Part shown: positions 56,285 through 64,000 of the stretch, piece after piece | Numbering within the stretch: position 1 is the first letter of the stretch | Layout of the letters: each line of letters opens with the position of its first letter | DNA from: Pantoea sp. At-9b | GTDB taxonomy: Bacteria; Pseudomonadota; Gammaproteobacteria; Enterobacterales; Enterobacteriaceae | Length of the DNA stretch: 64,000 bases | Reading direction: 5' to 3' | Assembly: GCF_000175935.2 (NCBI RefSeq) | Contig: NC_014837.1 | Coordinates: 4,216,001 to 4,280,000, forward strand | Translations under genes and position numbers: made by a program | The notes under the pieces: model-generated | Databases searched by the model: none | What the model saw: only the letters and a program-made list of their open reading frames with translations | What the model was told of the DNA's origin: nothing

Positions 56285-57472
56285 ATGATGACAGCGATAC
56301 TCCATTTCCTGCTGGCGCTGGTGGTGATCTTTGCCCTCGCGCTATTGGTCAGTCACGACCGCAAACAAATTCGTCCACGTTTTATTCTGCAATTGCTGCT
56401 GGTGGAAGCCGCTCTTGGCTGGTTTTTCCTGCACTCCGCCAGTGGCCTGGCAGTGGTGAGCTCCGTGGGCGGGTTCTTTGAAACGCTGCTGACCTTCGCG
56501 GCTCAGGGTAGCGATTTTGTCTTCGGCGGCATGAGTAAACAGGGCCTGGCGTTTATTTTCCTTGGCGTGCTCTGCCCAATTGTCTTCATCTCTGCGCTGA
56601 TCGGTATTTTGCAGCACTGGCGCATTCTGCCGCTGTTGATTCGTCTGGTTGGCACCTTGCTGTCAAAAGTTAACGGCATGGGCAAACTGGAATCGTTTAA
56701 CGCGGTCAGCACCCTGATTCTTGGTCAGTCGGAAAACTTCATCGCCTACAAAGGCATTCTGGGTGATATCTCCGCGCCGCGTCTCTACACCATGGCGGCT
56801 ACGGCCATGTCCACCGTATCGCTTTCCATCGTTGGCGCTTATATGACGATGATTGACGCGAAATACGTGGTTGCCGCGCTGCTGCTCAATATGTTCAGCA
56901 CCTTTATCATCCTGTCGATCATCAACCCGATGCGTGCACAAGATGAAGAACATATCGCGCTGGATAAGCTGCATGAAGATCAGAGCTTTTTTGAAATGTT
57001 GGGCGAATACATTCTCGCCGGTTTTAAAGTCGCGATGATTATTCTGGCGATGCTGATTGGTTTTATCGCGCTGATTGCCGCCGTGAATGCGCTGTTTGCT
57101 GCCGTATTTGGCTACAGCTTCCAACAATTGCTGGGCTACGTATTTTATCCGTTCGCCTGGTTGATCGGCATTCCCGCTGCAGATGCGTTACAAGCGGCCA
57201 GCATCATGGCAACCAAACTGGTAGCCAATGAATTTGTGGCGATGATCGAGCTGAAAAAAGTGGCCGCAGAAATGACGCCGCGTGGCCTGGGTATTTTGTC
57301 GGTGTTCCTGGTGTCGTTCGCCAACTTCGCCTCGATCGGCATCGTTGCCGGGGCCATTAAAGGACTGAACGAAGCGCAGGGTAACGTGGTATCGCGCTTC
57401 GGCTGGAAACTGGTGTACGGTTCAACACTGGTCAGTCTGCTGTCTGCCGCGTTTGCCGGATTGTTTATCTGA
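56285..57472 (+). CDS. nupC: NupC-type concentrative nucleoside transporter
   Basis: 395 aa CNT-family proton/nucleoside symporter, about the length of E. coli NupC (400). Multi-TM throughout; matching segments include [50 protein letters not shown] (substrate-site QSEN), [20 protein letters not shown] and [13 protein letters not shown]. It lies between rph and yicC, where E. coli has nothing, so it is inserted or relocated relative to that genome. CytR, which controls such genes in E. coli, is in this window too. Starts at 56285 or 56288; ribosome-binding site weak. Confidence 0.88.
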   Translation: MMTAILHFLLALVVIFALALLVSHDRKQIRPRFILQLLLVEAALGWFFLHSASGLAVVSSVGGFFETLLTFAAQGSDFVFGGMSKQGLAFIFLGVLCPIVFISALIGILQHWRILPLLIRLVGTLLSKVNGMGKLESFNAVSTLILGQSENFIAYKGILGDISAPRLYTMAATAMSTVSLSIVGAYMTMIDAKYVVAALLLNMFSTFIILSIINPMRAQDEEHIALDKLHEDQSFFEMLGEYILAGFKVAMIILAMLIGFIALIAAVNALFAAVFGYSFQQLLGYVFYPFAWLIGIPAADALQAASIMATKLVANEFVAMIELKKVAAEMTPRGLGILSVFLVSFANFASIGIVAGAIKGLNEAQGNVVSRFGWKLVYGSTLVSLLSAAFAGLFI

Positions 57473-57479
57473 TGAAACA

Positions 57480-57507
57480 GGGCGGCCTGACAGCCGCCCG
57501 TGTTTTT
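57480..57507 (+). terminator. Intrinsic terminator of the nupC-type gene
   Basis: GGGCGGC-CTGACA-GCCGCCC hairpin followed by GTGTTTTTA. Confidence 0.88.
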
Positions 57508-57949
57508 AGAAGCCCACGCACACCAGGCCATCAACCCGCATCACCGATTCCTGGCTGAAGCGTTTTTTGTAGATATCACGCAAGGCGTTGATGTTGTCTG
57601 AACTGGCGCGATCTGGCGTATGAATCAGCATCAGCGCTTTGCTGTTTTCACGCGCCAGTTTGCCATTCTCCCCCAGCCACTGCCCTTTGGCATCGTAGAC
57701 CGATAGCCCGTCTTTAAAACGCGGCGTGACATCACTATCGACGAAGTGCTGCCATTCCTGCTCACTCACCGTGCCACCTTGCGGCTTACTCATGCCGAAC
57801 CACAGCGTGGTTTGCATCATCATATCTCCACCGGCACACACCGGCGTCGGCGTGCTGGTCGGCGCGGATTGCGTAATCGAGGTGGGGTGCGTCTGGCAAC
57901 CTGCCAGCAGCAGTGCTAATGCGAAAGAAGCGATAAATTTTGTTGCCAT
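57506..57949 (-). CDS. DUF3574 lipoprotein
   Basis: 147 aa: lipoprotein signal peptide with lipobox LLLAGC (Cys about residue 18), a Ser/Thr/Pro-rich linker, then a compact domain with TLWFGMSKPQGGTVSEQEW, VTPRFKDGLSVYDAKGQW and IYKKRFSQESVMRVD, the pattern of DUF3574. Function unknown. ATG at 57949 chosen because it gives a standard lipoprotein leader; the frame continues to 57985. No E. coli counterpart at this place. Confidence 0.8.
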   Translation of the reverse strand: MATKFIASFALALLLAGCQTHPTSITQSAPTSTPTPVCAGGDMMMQTTLWFGMSKPQGGTVSEQEWQHFVDSDVTPRFKDGLSVYDAKGQWLGENGKLARENSKALMLIHTPDRASSDNINALRDIYKKRFSQESVMRVDGLVCVGF

Positions 57950-58100
57950 ACAGATTTCCCTGAACTGAATGCCCGTCGCTATCATAGGTGTCTGGTTTGA
58001 AAAGGCCAGTGCTTAGCTGTCCGTATTTCAGGCTTTTACCTGTCATGCCAAAGCGTAGCTCGCTATAATTCACTAAATTTTCTTCACACGAGTACCGCTT

Positions 58101-58964
58101 ATGATCCGCAGCATGACCGCTTACGCACGTCGCGAAGCCAAAGGCCACTGGGGCAGCGCCGCCTGGGAACTTCGCTCCGTTAACCAGCGCTACCTGGAAA
58201 CCTACATCCGCTTGCCCGAGCAGTTCCGCAGCCTGGAACCCGTCATTCGCGAGCGTATTCGCAACCGACTGACGCGCGGTAAAATCGAGTGCAACCTGCG
58301 TTTTGATGCCGATCCCGGCGCGCAGGGCGAACTGATTCTGAATGAATCACTGGCGAAACAGCTGGTCCAGGCGGCTAACTGGGTGAAAATGCAGAGCGAT
58401 GAGGGTGCAATCAACCCACTGGATATTCTGCGTTGGCCGGGCGTGATGTCGGCACAAGAGCAGGATCTCGACGCCATTAATGCTGAACTGCTGGCCGCAC
58501 TGGATGGGGCGTTGGATGACTTTATCACCGCACGCGAAACCGAAGGGGCAGCACTGAAAACCCTTATCGAACAGCGTCTTGATGGGGTAAGCCATGAGGT
58601 CAGCAAAGTACGCGAACAGATGCCTGAAGTCTTGAAGTGGCAACGCGAACGTCTGGTGACCAAACTGGAAGAGGCCGAAGTCCAGTTGGAAAACAACCGT
58701 CTGGAGCAGGAACTGGTGATGATGGCGCAACGCATTGACGTCGCCGAAGAACTGGACCGTCTGGACGCGCACGTCAAAGAGACCTTCAATATTCTGAAGA
58801 AGAAAGAAGCGGTCGGTCGTCGCCTTGATTTTATGATGCAGGAGTTCAACCGCGAGTCGAACACTCTGGCATCGAAATCCATTAACGCCGATATCACCGC
58901 GTCAGCGATTGAGTTGAAAGTGTTGATTGAGCAGATGCGCGAACAGATTCAGAACATTGAGTAA
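58101..58964 (+). CDS. yicC: YicC family endoribonuclease
   Basis: 287 aa YicC/YloC protein: MIRSMTAYARREAKGHWGSA, ELRSVNQRYLETYIRLPE, a long helical middle, and C-terminal EAVGRRLDFMMQEFNRESNT with ELKVLIEQMREQIQNIE. E. coli YicC has been described as an endoribonuclease acting on small RNA; the role here is by homology. Adjacent to rph in E. coli, here separated by nupC and the DUF3574 gene. Confidence 0.95.
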   Translation: MIRSMTAYARREAKGHWGSAAWELRSVNQRYLETYIRLPEQFRSLEPVIRERIRNRLTRGKIECNLRFDADPGAQGELILNESLAKQLVQAANWVKMQSDEGAINPLDILRWPGVMSAQEQDLDAINAELLAALDGALDDFITARETEGAALKTLIEQRLDGVSHEVSKVREQMPEVLKWQRERLVTKLEEAEVQLENNRLEQELVMMAQRIDVAEELDRLDAHVKETFNILKKKEAVGRRLDFMMQEFNRESNTLASKSINADITASAIELKVLIEQMREQIQNIE

Positions 58965-59366
58965 TCGCTTCACTGCCCCCGGCTTTGCCTGGGGCAGTTC
59001 AACCCATTCGTACAGTTCCTGTCCGCTAGTCTATTTTTTTGAAGGCGCAACGTAAAAAATGCGTAAAGACACGTACCCAACCATGTCCACCTGGGTCAGT
59101 CATTTACCGCTTCGCCTGCGTTAAGAATCACCCGATTCGTTTATAATCACTTGTAAATTAAGATATATCTGTACGTCATCAAGACATTTCTTCTTGATAA
59201 TTCCCCGTTCAATGAATCCGTTCAATCTTAAAGATTGCAGAGATTAGGTTTCTTTGACGGCACTATTTGCTAATCTGCCGGTCGAAATTAAGACTGCTGT
59301 ACCGCGCCCTGGAACACATGGACCTGCTTCTTTGTGCGATACATTCACTGATCACATGAAGGCGTT
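58965..59366. other. 402-bp yicC-lpxP intergenic region
   Basis: Starts with a hairpin CTGCCCC/GGGGCAG (58973-58997) after yicC. The rest is A+T-rich and carries a good -10 (TATAAT, 59142-59147) some 220 nt before lpxP with a poor -35. On the minus strand it contains an exact cold-box 11-mer at 59168-59178. No gene seen. Confidence 0.6.
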
Positions 59367-60290
59367 ATGAAAAAAACCGGGCACTTCTGCTCTCAACTCC
59401 TCCACCCTCGCTACTGGTTTACCTGGTTTGGGTTGGGCGTGTTATGGCTTCTGGTACAACTTCCTTACCCCATCCTTATTCGGCTCGGTGCAGCGGCGGG
59501 CAAATTGTCGCGTCGCTTCCTGAAACGTCGCGAGCGCATTACGCGTCGCAATATTGAACTCTGCTTTCCTCACATCAGTGATGAAGAGAAAGAACTGATG
59601 ATCGCCGGCAACTTTGCCTCGTTGGGCATGGCACTGGCAGAAACGGGCATTGCCTGGTTCTGGTCGGATCGTCGGGTACGCCAACTGTTTCAGGTCAGTG
59701 GTATGGCCAATCTGAAATCGGCCCAGGACCATAAACGTGGCGTGATGGTGATTGGTGTGCATTTTATGTCACTGGAACTGGGGGGGCGGATCACCGGGTT
59801 GTGCCAGCCGATGATGGCGATGTATCGCAAGCATAACAATCAGGCAATGGAGTGGGCGCAAACCAAAGGCCGTATGCGCTCCAATAAAGCCATGATTGAT
59901 CGCCGTGACCTGCGCGGTATGGTGCAGGCGCTGAAACAAGGCGAGGCAGTTTGGTTCGCACCGGATCAGGACTACGGCCCGAAAGGCAGCGTCTTTGCGC
60001 CGCTGTTTGCCGTTGAAAAAGCGGCCACAACTAACGGGACTTTTGTGTTATCGCGCCTGGCACGCCCGGCGATGCTGACAATCGTACTGATTCGTAATCC
60101 GCAGAAAAATGGCTACCAGCTGATCATCCAGCCAGAGCTGGAAAACTATCCGCATGATGATGAATCGGCCGCCGCCGCATACATGAATAAAGTGATTGAG
60201 CGTGAAATCCTGCGTGCACCGGAGCAATACCTGTGGCTGCATCGCCGTTTTAAAACTCGCCCGCCAGGGGAAGCATCACTCTACGTCTGA
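59367..60290 (+). CDS. lpxP: Lipid A late acyltransferase, LpxP type
   Basis: Inner-membrane acyltransferase adding a secondary acyl chain to Kdo2-lipid IVA. 307 aa: one N-terminal TM (about 17-37, HPRYWFTWFGLGVLWLL), the HX4E catalytic motif in GVHFMSLELGGR, RSNKAMIDRRDLRGMVQALK and APEQYLWLHRRFKTRP. The residues GVMVIGVHFMSLELGGR, LCQPMMAMYRKHNNQ and the C-terminus GEASLYV are nearer to E. coli LpxP (palmitoleoyl, cold-induced) than to LpxL. The long A+T-rich leader would fit cold regulation. Confidence 0.85.
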   Translation: MKKTGHFCSQLLHPRYWFTWFGLGVLWLLVQLPYPILIRLGAAAGKLSRRFLKRRERITRRNIELCFPHISDEEKELMIAGNFASLGMALAETGIAWFWSDRRVRQLFQVSGMANLKSAQDHKRGVMVIGVHFMSLELGGRITGLCQPMMAMYRKHNNQAMEWAQTKGRMRSNKAMIDRRDLRGMVQALKQGEAVWFAPDQDYGPKGSVFAPLFAVEKAATTNGTFVLSRLARPAMLTIVLIRNPQKNGYQLIIQPELENYPHDDESAAAAYMNKVIEREILRAPEQYLWLHRRFKTRPPGEASLYV

Positions 60291-60424
60291 CCAGATGCAG
60301 CAGGCTCCGGCCTGCTGCCTGACCCGCCAAAAACATTTCACAACCATTCTTAACGAAAAACAGGTTTGTCAAAATTTGCACAGCCTTTTGTAATGGTCGC
60401 CATTTCCTTTTCCTGACCAAACTT

Positions 60425-61879
60425 ATGACTCTGCTTTTGACTTCACCCCGGCGAGCGATGCTCGCAGTTGCTGTTGCCAGCGCGTTGCTGGCCGGTTGTG
60501 CCAATCCTCATGGCTTACATACCAGTAACCACATGCTTGATGCCAATACGTTACAGGCACAGGACACGCTGAAAAATGCACATTTCAGCGCGGCCAACTG
60601 GCCTAAAACACAATGGTGGCAAAGCTTTGATGACGCCCAGCTCAATCACCTGATTAACGATGCCATGGCCGCCAGCCCGGATCTGCAAGTGGTTAACGCC
60701 CAAGCCGATAAGGCCAATGCACAGGTGATTGCCGCCAATGCCGAGCGCTACCCGGATGTGGATCTCAACGCCGGAATTACACGCTCGCGTGTGGCGAAAG
60801 TCGACGACCCGCTGCTTCAGGGTAAAACCTACAGCACACTGCGTACCGCCAACGTTGGGCTGAGCTACACCTTCGATTTATGGGGTGGTAAGAAAGATGC
60901 AGCCGAAGCGGCACTCGGGCAGGCGCGCGCCAGCAAACTGGACCGCCAGGCCAGCCAGTTAACGCTGGCCGCTAACGTGACGCGTGCCTGGAACAACCTC
61001 AATCTGGCGTGGACCAATGCCGACCTGGCGAAGCAGGCAGCAGACCGCGCCAATGGTATCGCCAAAATTCAGCAGCAATATGTTTCTGCCGGGCTCACGT
61101 CTGATTATCAATATAAGCAAGCGCTGTCGGAACAGAAAACGGCCGAAGCCACGCTTACGGAAGCCAAACAGGACGTCACTGACGCCGGCATTCAGCTATC
61201 AACACTGGTCGGCAAAGGCCCGGATTACTGGCATAACCTGAAGCCAGCGAAACTGAACGTGCCGACCGCCGCGTTGCTGCCAGGCAGTATCCCAGCCGAT
61301 CTGCTCGGACGTCGCCCGGATGTGGTGGCTGCCCGTTGGCGGGTTGAAGCCGCAGCAAAAGACATCGCAGCGACCAAAACCGAGTTCTATCCCAATATCA
61401 ACCTGGTGGCAGAAGCCGGTACACGCTCACTGCTGGGCGACGCCTTGTTTGGCGCACCGAGTCGCTTCTTCAATGTTGGGCCAAGTTTGTCGCTGCCGAT
61501 TTTCGATGCCGGTAAACGCCGTGCCGATCTGGCAGAAAGCGATGCGAACTGGGATCTGGCAGTCGCGCAATACAACAAGCTGCTGATTAGCTCGCTGGGC
61601 AATGTCAGCGATACCATCACTCAGTTGCAGTCCATTCAGGACCAACTGGCGCAGCAGGAAAGCGCCAACCAGCTGATCCACAGCGCCTGGGATGACCTGA
61701 ACCGCGAGTATGCGGCGGGCCTGCGTCCTTATCTGGACGTATTGACCATTCAGAATCAGTTGATCGAATCCGACCAGAAACTGGTGGCGCTTAAAGCCCA
61801 ACAGATCAATCTGGCGGTGGTGCTGATTGAAGATTTAGGTGGTGGATTCCAGAACAGCGGCGCGGCACCCCACAGTTAA
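60425..61879 (+). CDS. RND/MFS-type outer-membrane efflux lipoprotein (OprM/NodT family)
   Basis: 484 aa TolC-like trimeric channel protein. Lipoprotein signal with lipobox LLAGC (Cys25), then two OEP repeats: FDDAQLNHLINDAMAASPDL, and LLGRRPDVVAARWRVEAAAK near residue 290; the channel motif SYTFDLWGGKKDA and SLPIFDAGKRRADLAESD mark the equatorial and periplasmic parts. No adjacent membrane-fusion or pump gene in the window, so its partners are unknown. The start is uncertain (no ribosome-binding site at 60425), but it provides the basic n-region SPRR. Confidence 0.87.
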   Translation: MTLLLTSPRRAMLAVAVASALLAGCANPHGLHTSNHMLDANTLQAQDTLKNAHFSAANWPKTQWWQSFDDAQLNHLINDAMAASPDLQVVNAQADKANAQVIAANAERYPDVDLNAGITRSRVAKVDDPLLQGKTYSTLRTANVGLSYTFDLWGGKKDAAEAALGQARASKLDRQASQLTLAANVTRAWNNLNLAWTNADLAKQAADRANGIAKIQQQYVSAGLTSDYQYKQALSEQKTAEATLTEAKQDVTDAGIQLSTLVGKGPDYWHNLKPAKLNVPTAALLPGSIPADLLGRRPDVVAARWRVEAAAKDIAATKTEFYPNINLVAEAGTRSLLGDALFGAPSRFFNVGPSLSLPIFDAGKRRADLAESDANWDLAVAQYNKLLISSLGNVSDTITQLQSIQDQLAQQESANQLIHSAWDDLNREYAAGLRPYLDVLTIQNQLIESDQKLVALKAQQINLAVVLIEDLGGGFQNSGAAPHS

Positions 61880-61950
61880 GTGGCGCGGCTGGTATTCTGC
61901 CGCGCGTTGGTGAATGATGGTGCGCTCATTGAATCAACCTGCGGACAATC

Positions 61951-63096
61951 ATGATGGAACACGATGTTGAGGCTGGCTGGTTGCGGCCTCTTATTGCTGA
62001 CCGACTTACCCCCTTTCTGGAAATTGATGCAGCCCGTCTGCAACGTAATCTCCAGCAGATGCAACAGAAGGCTGATGCAGCTGGCGTTGCGCTGCGCCCA
62101 CATATCAAAACCCATAAAAGCGTCTGGATTGCTCAGCAGCAACGTGCGCTCGGCGCGCGCGGTGTTACGGTGTCCAAGCCGAGTGAAGGTGTCGCTTTTA
62201 TTTTGGGCGGCGAACGTGACCTGTTACTGGCCTATCCGGTGGTGCTGGCCGCTACGCTGGCAGAATTACTCCAGGTTGCGACTGAAAACCATGCCCGCAT
62301 TACCTGCATTGCAGACTCCCTGAGTGGGGTGGCCGCAATAGCCGCTGCCCACCAGCAGCAACCCACCGCAGAGCTGGCCGTGGCCATTAAGGTGGACGTC
62401 GGTCTGCATCGGGTAGGGGTGAATCCTGACAGCAATGCGGCACTGGAACTGGCTGAGGCTATCAACACCGCCGGGCTGCCTTTTGCCGGATTGGTTTCGC
62501 ATGCTGGCCATGCTTACGGTGCCGGCCATGCCGCCGCCATCTGCGAAGTTGCCCGACAGGAAATCGCACTTATGCGTGGCGTGCAGCAACGCCTGATCGC
62601 GGCAGGATTTACCTCCTGCCCGATCTCTGTCGGCTCGACCCCCACGGCTCTGGCGGCACCGGTCGCGGAAGGTAGCGATGAAATCCGTCCCGGCAATTAC
62701 GCGCTACTTGATCTGACAGCCTGGCGTTTAGGTTTATGCACACCAGACGCACTGGCTTTAAGCGTGGTCACCCGCGTGGTGGCGGTGAATCCGCATTACG
62801 CCATTATCGATGCCGGCTCCAAAATGCTCAGCTCCGATAAAGGTCCGCACGGCACCAACGCCAGCGGTTTTGGTATTGCTGTAGATGAGCAGGGTAATCA
62901 ATACGAGGTGGTGAAATTGTCCGAGGAGCACGGCTTCCTGCAATTTAGCCATCAGGCTCCCACTGTGGGGGCGCTACTGCGTATCTTCCCCAACCACAGT
63001 TGCGCGGTTGTGGCGCAATCCGATCGTTTTGTGTTGCGCCATACTGACGGTAGCGCTGAAGTGCTTAATATTGAAGGACGCGGCAAGTTCATCTGA
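61951..63096 (+). CDS. DSD1-family PLP enzyme (D-threonine aldolase / D-serine dehydratase-like)
   Basis: 381 aa fold-type III PLP protein with alanine-racemase-like N-terminal barrel: TPFLEIDAARLQRNLQ and PLP Lys53 in RPHIKTHKS; KVDVGLHRVGV, VSHAGHAYG and SVGSTPTA bind substrate and phosphate. The C-terminal domain has the metal pair His349 and Cys351 (FPNHSC), typical of D-threonine aldolases and D-serine dehydratases. Substrate cannot be fixed. Starts at 61951 or 61954. It follows the efflux lipoprotein by 71 nt on the same strand. Confidence 0.87.
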   Translation: MMEHDVEAGWLRPLIADRLTPFLEIDAARLQRNLQQMQQKADAAGVALRPHIKTHKSVWIAQQQRALGARGVTVSKPSEGVAFILGGERDLLLAYPVVLAATLAELLQVATENHARITCIADSLSGVAAIAAAHQQQPTAELAVAIKVDVGLHRVGVNPDSNAALELAEAINTAGLPFAGLVSHAGHAYGAGHAAAICEVARQEIALMRGVQQRLIAAGFTSCPISVGSTPTALAAPVAEGSDEIRPGNYALLDLTAWRLGLCTPDALALSVVTRVVAVNPHYAIIDAGSKMLSSDKGPHGTNASGFGIAVDEQGNQYEVVKLSEEHGFLQFSHQAPTVGALLRIFPNHSCAVVAQSDRFVLRHTDGSAEVLNIEGRGKFI

Positions 63097-63208
63097 CCGC
63101 GAGGCTTTTTCTGGAAACCTCATCTGCGCCACACTTCCGGCACCGGGCCGTTTCCAGCCCGGTAACCGCGTGCTTTAATGCCTCTTTATCCGCCCAACAG
63201 GAGGTCCC

Positions 63209-63604
63209 ATGCTGCCATCTCAGACAGTGACTCTGACCATTCCACGTAACTGGTTAGATTTATATGAAACCATCTGGAAACCCGAGTGTTTCGCAAAATG
63301 GGCGAGCGGGCTAAGTAGTAGCACGCTAACGCAGGAAGGGAATGTCTGGAAAGCCAAAGGACCCGAAGGCACGGTAAAGATCCGTTTCACGCCACATAAT
63401 CCATTCGGCGTAATGGATCACTGGATCGATACCGGTATCGGTAAGGAGATCTACATGCCGATGCGGGTGATTGCGAATGAGCAAGGTGCCGAGGTCGTGA
63501 TGGTCGTGTACCGTCAGCCACTGATGTCTGATGAGAAATTTGCACAAGATGTCGCATGGGTAAAACGTGATCTGGATAACCTTCTTCACCTTTTAACTCA
63601 TTAG
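63209..63604 (+). CDS. Small SRPBCC (START/Bet v 1-like) family protein
   Basis: 131 aa, preceded by a strong AGGAGGT ribosome-binding site. The pattern IPRNWLDLYETIWKPECFAK, GPEGTVKIRFTPHNPFGVMD and a C-terminal helix KFAQDVAWVKRDLDNLLHLL fits the helix-grip SRPBCC fold, a ligand-binding cavity family. No ligand or pathway is known. Confidence 0.78.
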   Translation: MLPSQTVTLTIPRNWLDLYETIWKPECFAKWASGLSSSTLTQEGNVWKAKGPEGTVKIRFTPHNPFGVMDHWIDTGIGKEIYMPMRVIANEQGAEVVMVVYRQPLMSDEKFAQDVAWVKRDLDNLLHLLTH

Positions 63605-63959
63605 AATCAATGAATTATACAAAAATTCTTACTCTGGTATTCTCTGGACGCAATCGGTACTGGCAAACAATTTTTCTTCAGCGCAGCCTTTAACTGTTTT
63701 GTAGCTTTTATGATTGTTCTTCATCTTAATCACCAGTTTGGCTAACGCTTCCTCTCCAGGAAAATTCCTGGTGAGGAAGTCACCTCTGCCGTCAGGCCCG
63801 CTGATTTTCTGATGTTTTTTTTATCTGCCCTGAACAACTGTATTCTCCCTTACCTGCATTAACGAAAAAGACTAATAAATTAATGACCCTTTTCATTATA
63901 TATTCAGTTGCACAGCCTGAAACCATTTATTCCTGAGTGTCATTTATAGGAGTTTTCTT
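63605..63959. other. A+T-rich region after the SRPBCC gene
   Basis: 355 bp with composition unlike the preceding genes. Contains a probable frameshifted small gene on the minus strand (63629-63837) and the ribosome-binding site of the next plus-strand gene near 63946-63952. Confidence 0.6.
63629..63837 (-). pseudogene. Small basic/Cys-containing ORF with an apparent 1-nt frameshift
   Basis: Minus strand, TTG at 63835-63837 preceded by AAGGGAG with 7-nt spacing. The first frame reads FRADKKNIRK and then, if continued, hits a stop after about 31 codons. Stepping back one base at the AAAA run (AGAAAATC, about 63795-63803) leads into an uninterrupted frame: ISGPDGRGDFLTRNFPGEEA, then a Lys-rich stretch with KTVKGCAEEKLFASTDCVQR and the stop at 63629-63631. 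The spliced product would be 69 aa with two cysteines. It may be a decayed gene, a sequencing error in a homopolymer, or a real -1 slip. Family not recognised. Confidence 0.4.
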
Positions 63960-64000
63960 ATGGTGTTTATTCAAATAAAACACGGTATAACTCCCTTACA
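63960..64000 (+). CDS. Start of an unidentified gene cut by the window end
   Basis: ATG at 63960 with an ATAGGAG ribosome-binding site 7 nt upstream; 13 codons visible (MVFIQIKHGITPL). Too short to identify; the upstream region is A+T-rich. Confidence 0.45.
   Translation, partial: MVFIQIKHGITPL

Noticed and set aside
59137-59165. Possible PhoP box upstream of lpxP (GTTTA-like halves)
   Set aside because: Only one half-site is intact; the spacing and second half do not fit TGTTTA-N5-TGTTTA.
60294-60322. GCAGCAGG/CCTGCTGC stem-loop after lpxP
   Set aside because: Stem is good but no U-run follows on either strand; could be a terminator-like structure, not supported enough to list.

Overview
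The window is chromosomal DNA of a gamma-proteobacterium of the order Enterobacterales. Nearly every protein is recognisable as a close relative of an E. coli housekeeping protein. The gene order, a WabG/WaaE-type LPS core locus instead of the E. coli waaG-P-B series, and missing neighbours (menA, gpmI, waaL) point to Erwiniaceae, most likely a Pantoea- or Erwinia-like organism. That placement is inference from gene content, not from a phylogenetic marker. I saw no tRNA, rRNA, CRISPR array, insertion sequence, integrase or prophage gene.

Left part (1-27.8 kb), the metF-cpxA block of E. coli in the same relative order: metF (cut by the window edge) and metBL, with MetJ operators; metJ; rpmE/priA; cytR-ftsN; the heat-shock protease hslVU with a sigma-32 promoter; rraA; zapB; glpF-glpK-glpX; an emrD-type pump; fpr; yiiQ; tpiA; cdh; sbp; pfkA; fieF; and the Cpx envelope-stress locus cpxP<>cpxRA with the 3'UTR small RNA CpxQ. 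Compared with E. coli K-12, menA is missing between hslU and rraA, and an emrD-like gene sits between glpX and fpr.

Middle part (27.8-50 kb): cpxA is followed directly by trmL and the convergent yibN-grxC-secB-gpsA-cysE operon, a junction that does not exist in E. coli K-12. Then come envC-yibQ (without the usual upstream gpmI) and a reorganised LPS inner/outer-core locus at 33.9-49.9 kb. It holds hldD-waaF-waaC, waaQ, a WabG-type transferase, waaA (Kdo transferase), waaE and coaD, with kbl-tdh embedded. It also holds three additional heptosyltransferase-superfamily (GT9) genes, one extra GT4 and one GT2. No O-antigen ligase (waaL) and no core heptose kinase is present. The two GT9 genes at 33.97-36.23 kb are visibly richer in A+T than their surroundings.

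Right part (49.9-64 kb): mutM, rpmBG, radC, coaBC-dut-slmA, pyrE-rph with an attenuator and an intact rph, then a nupC-type nucleoside transporter and a DUF3574 lipoprotein placed between rph and yicC. These are followed by an lpxP-type late acyltransferase with a long AT-rich upstream region, an orphan outer-membrane efflux lipoprotein, a DSD1-family PLP enzyme, a small SRPBCC protein, and an AT-rich end. That end carries a small, apparently frameshifted gene on the minus strand and the first codons of a further plus-strand gene.

Functionally the window is mostly core metabolism (methionine, glycerol/glycolysis, CoA, pyrimidines), envelope assembly and stress (LPS, FtsN/ZapB/EnvC/SlmA, Cpx) and ribosomal proteins. 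The most variable and least predictable material is the LPS core locus and the last kilobase.
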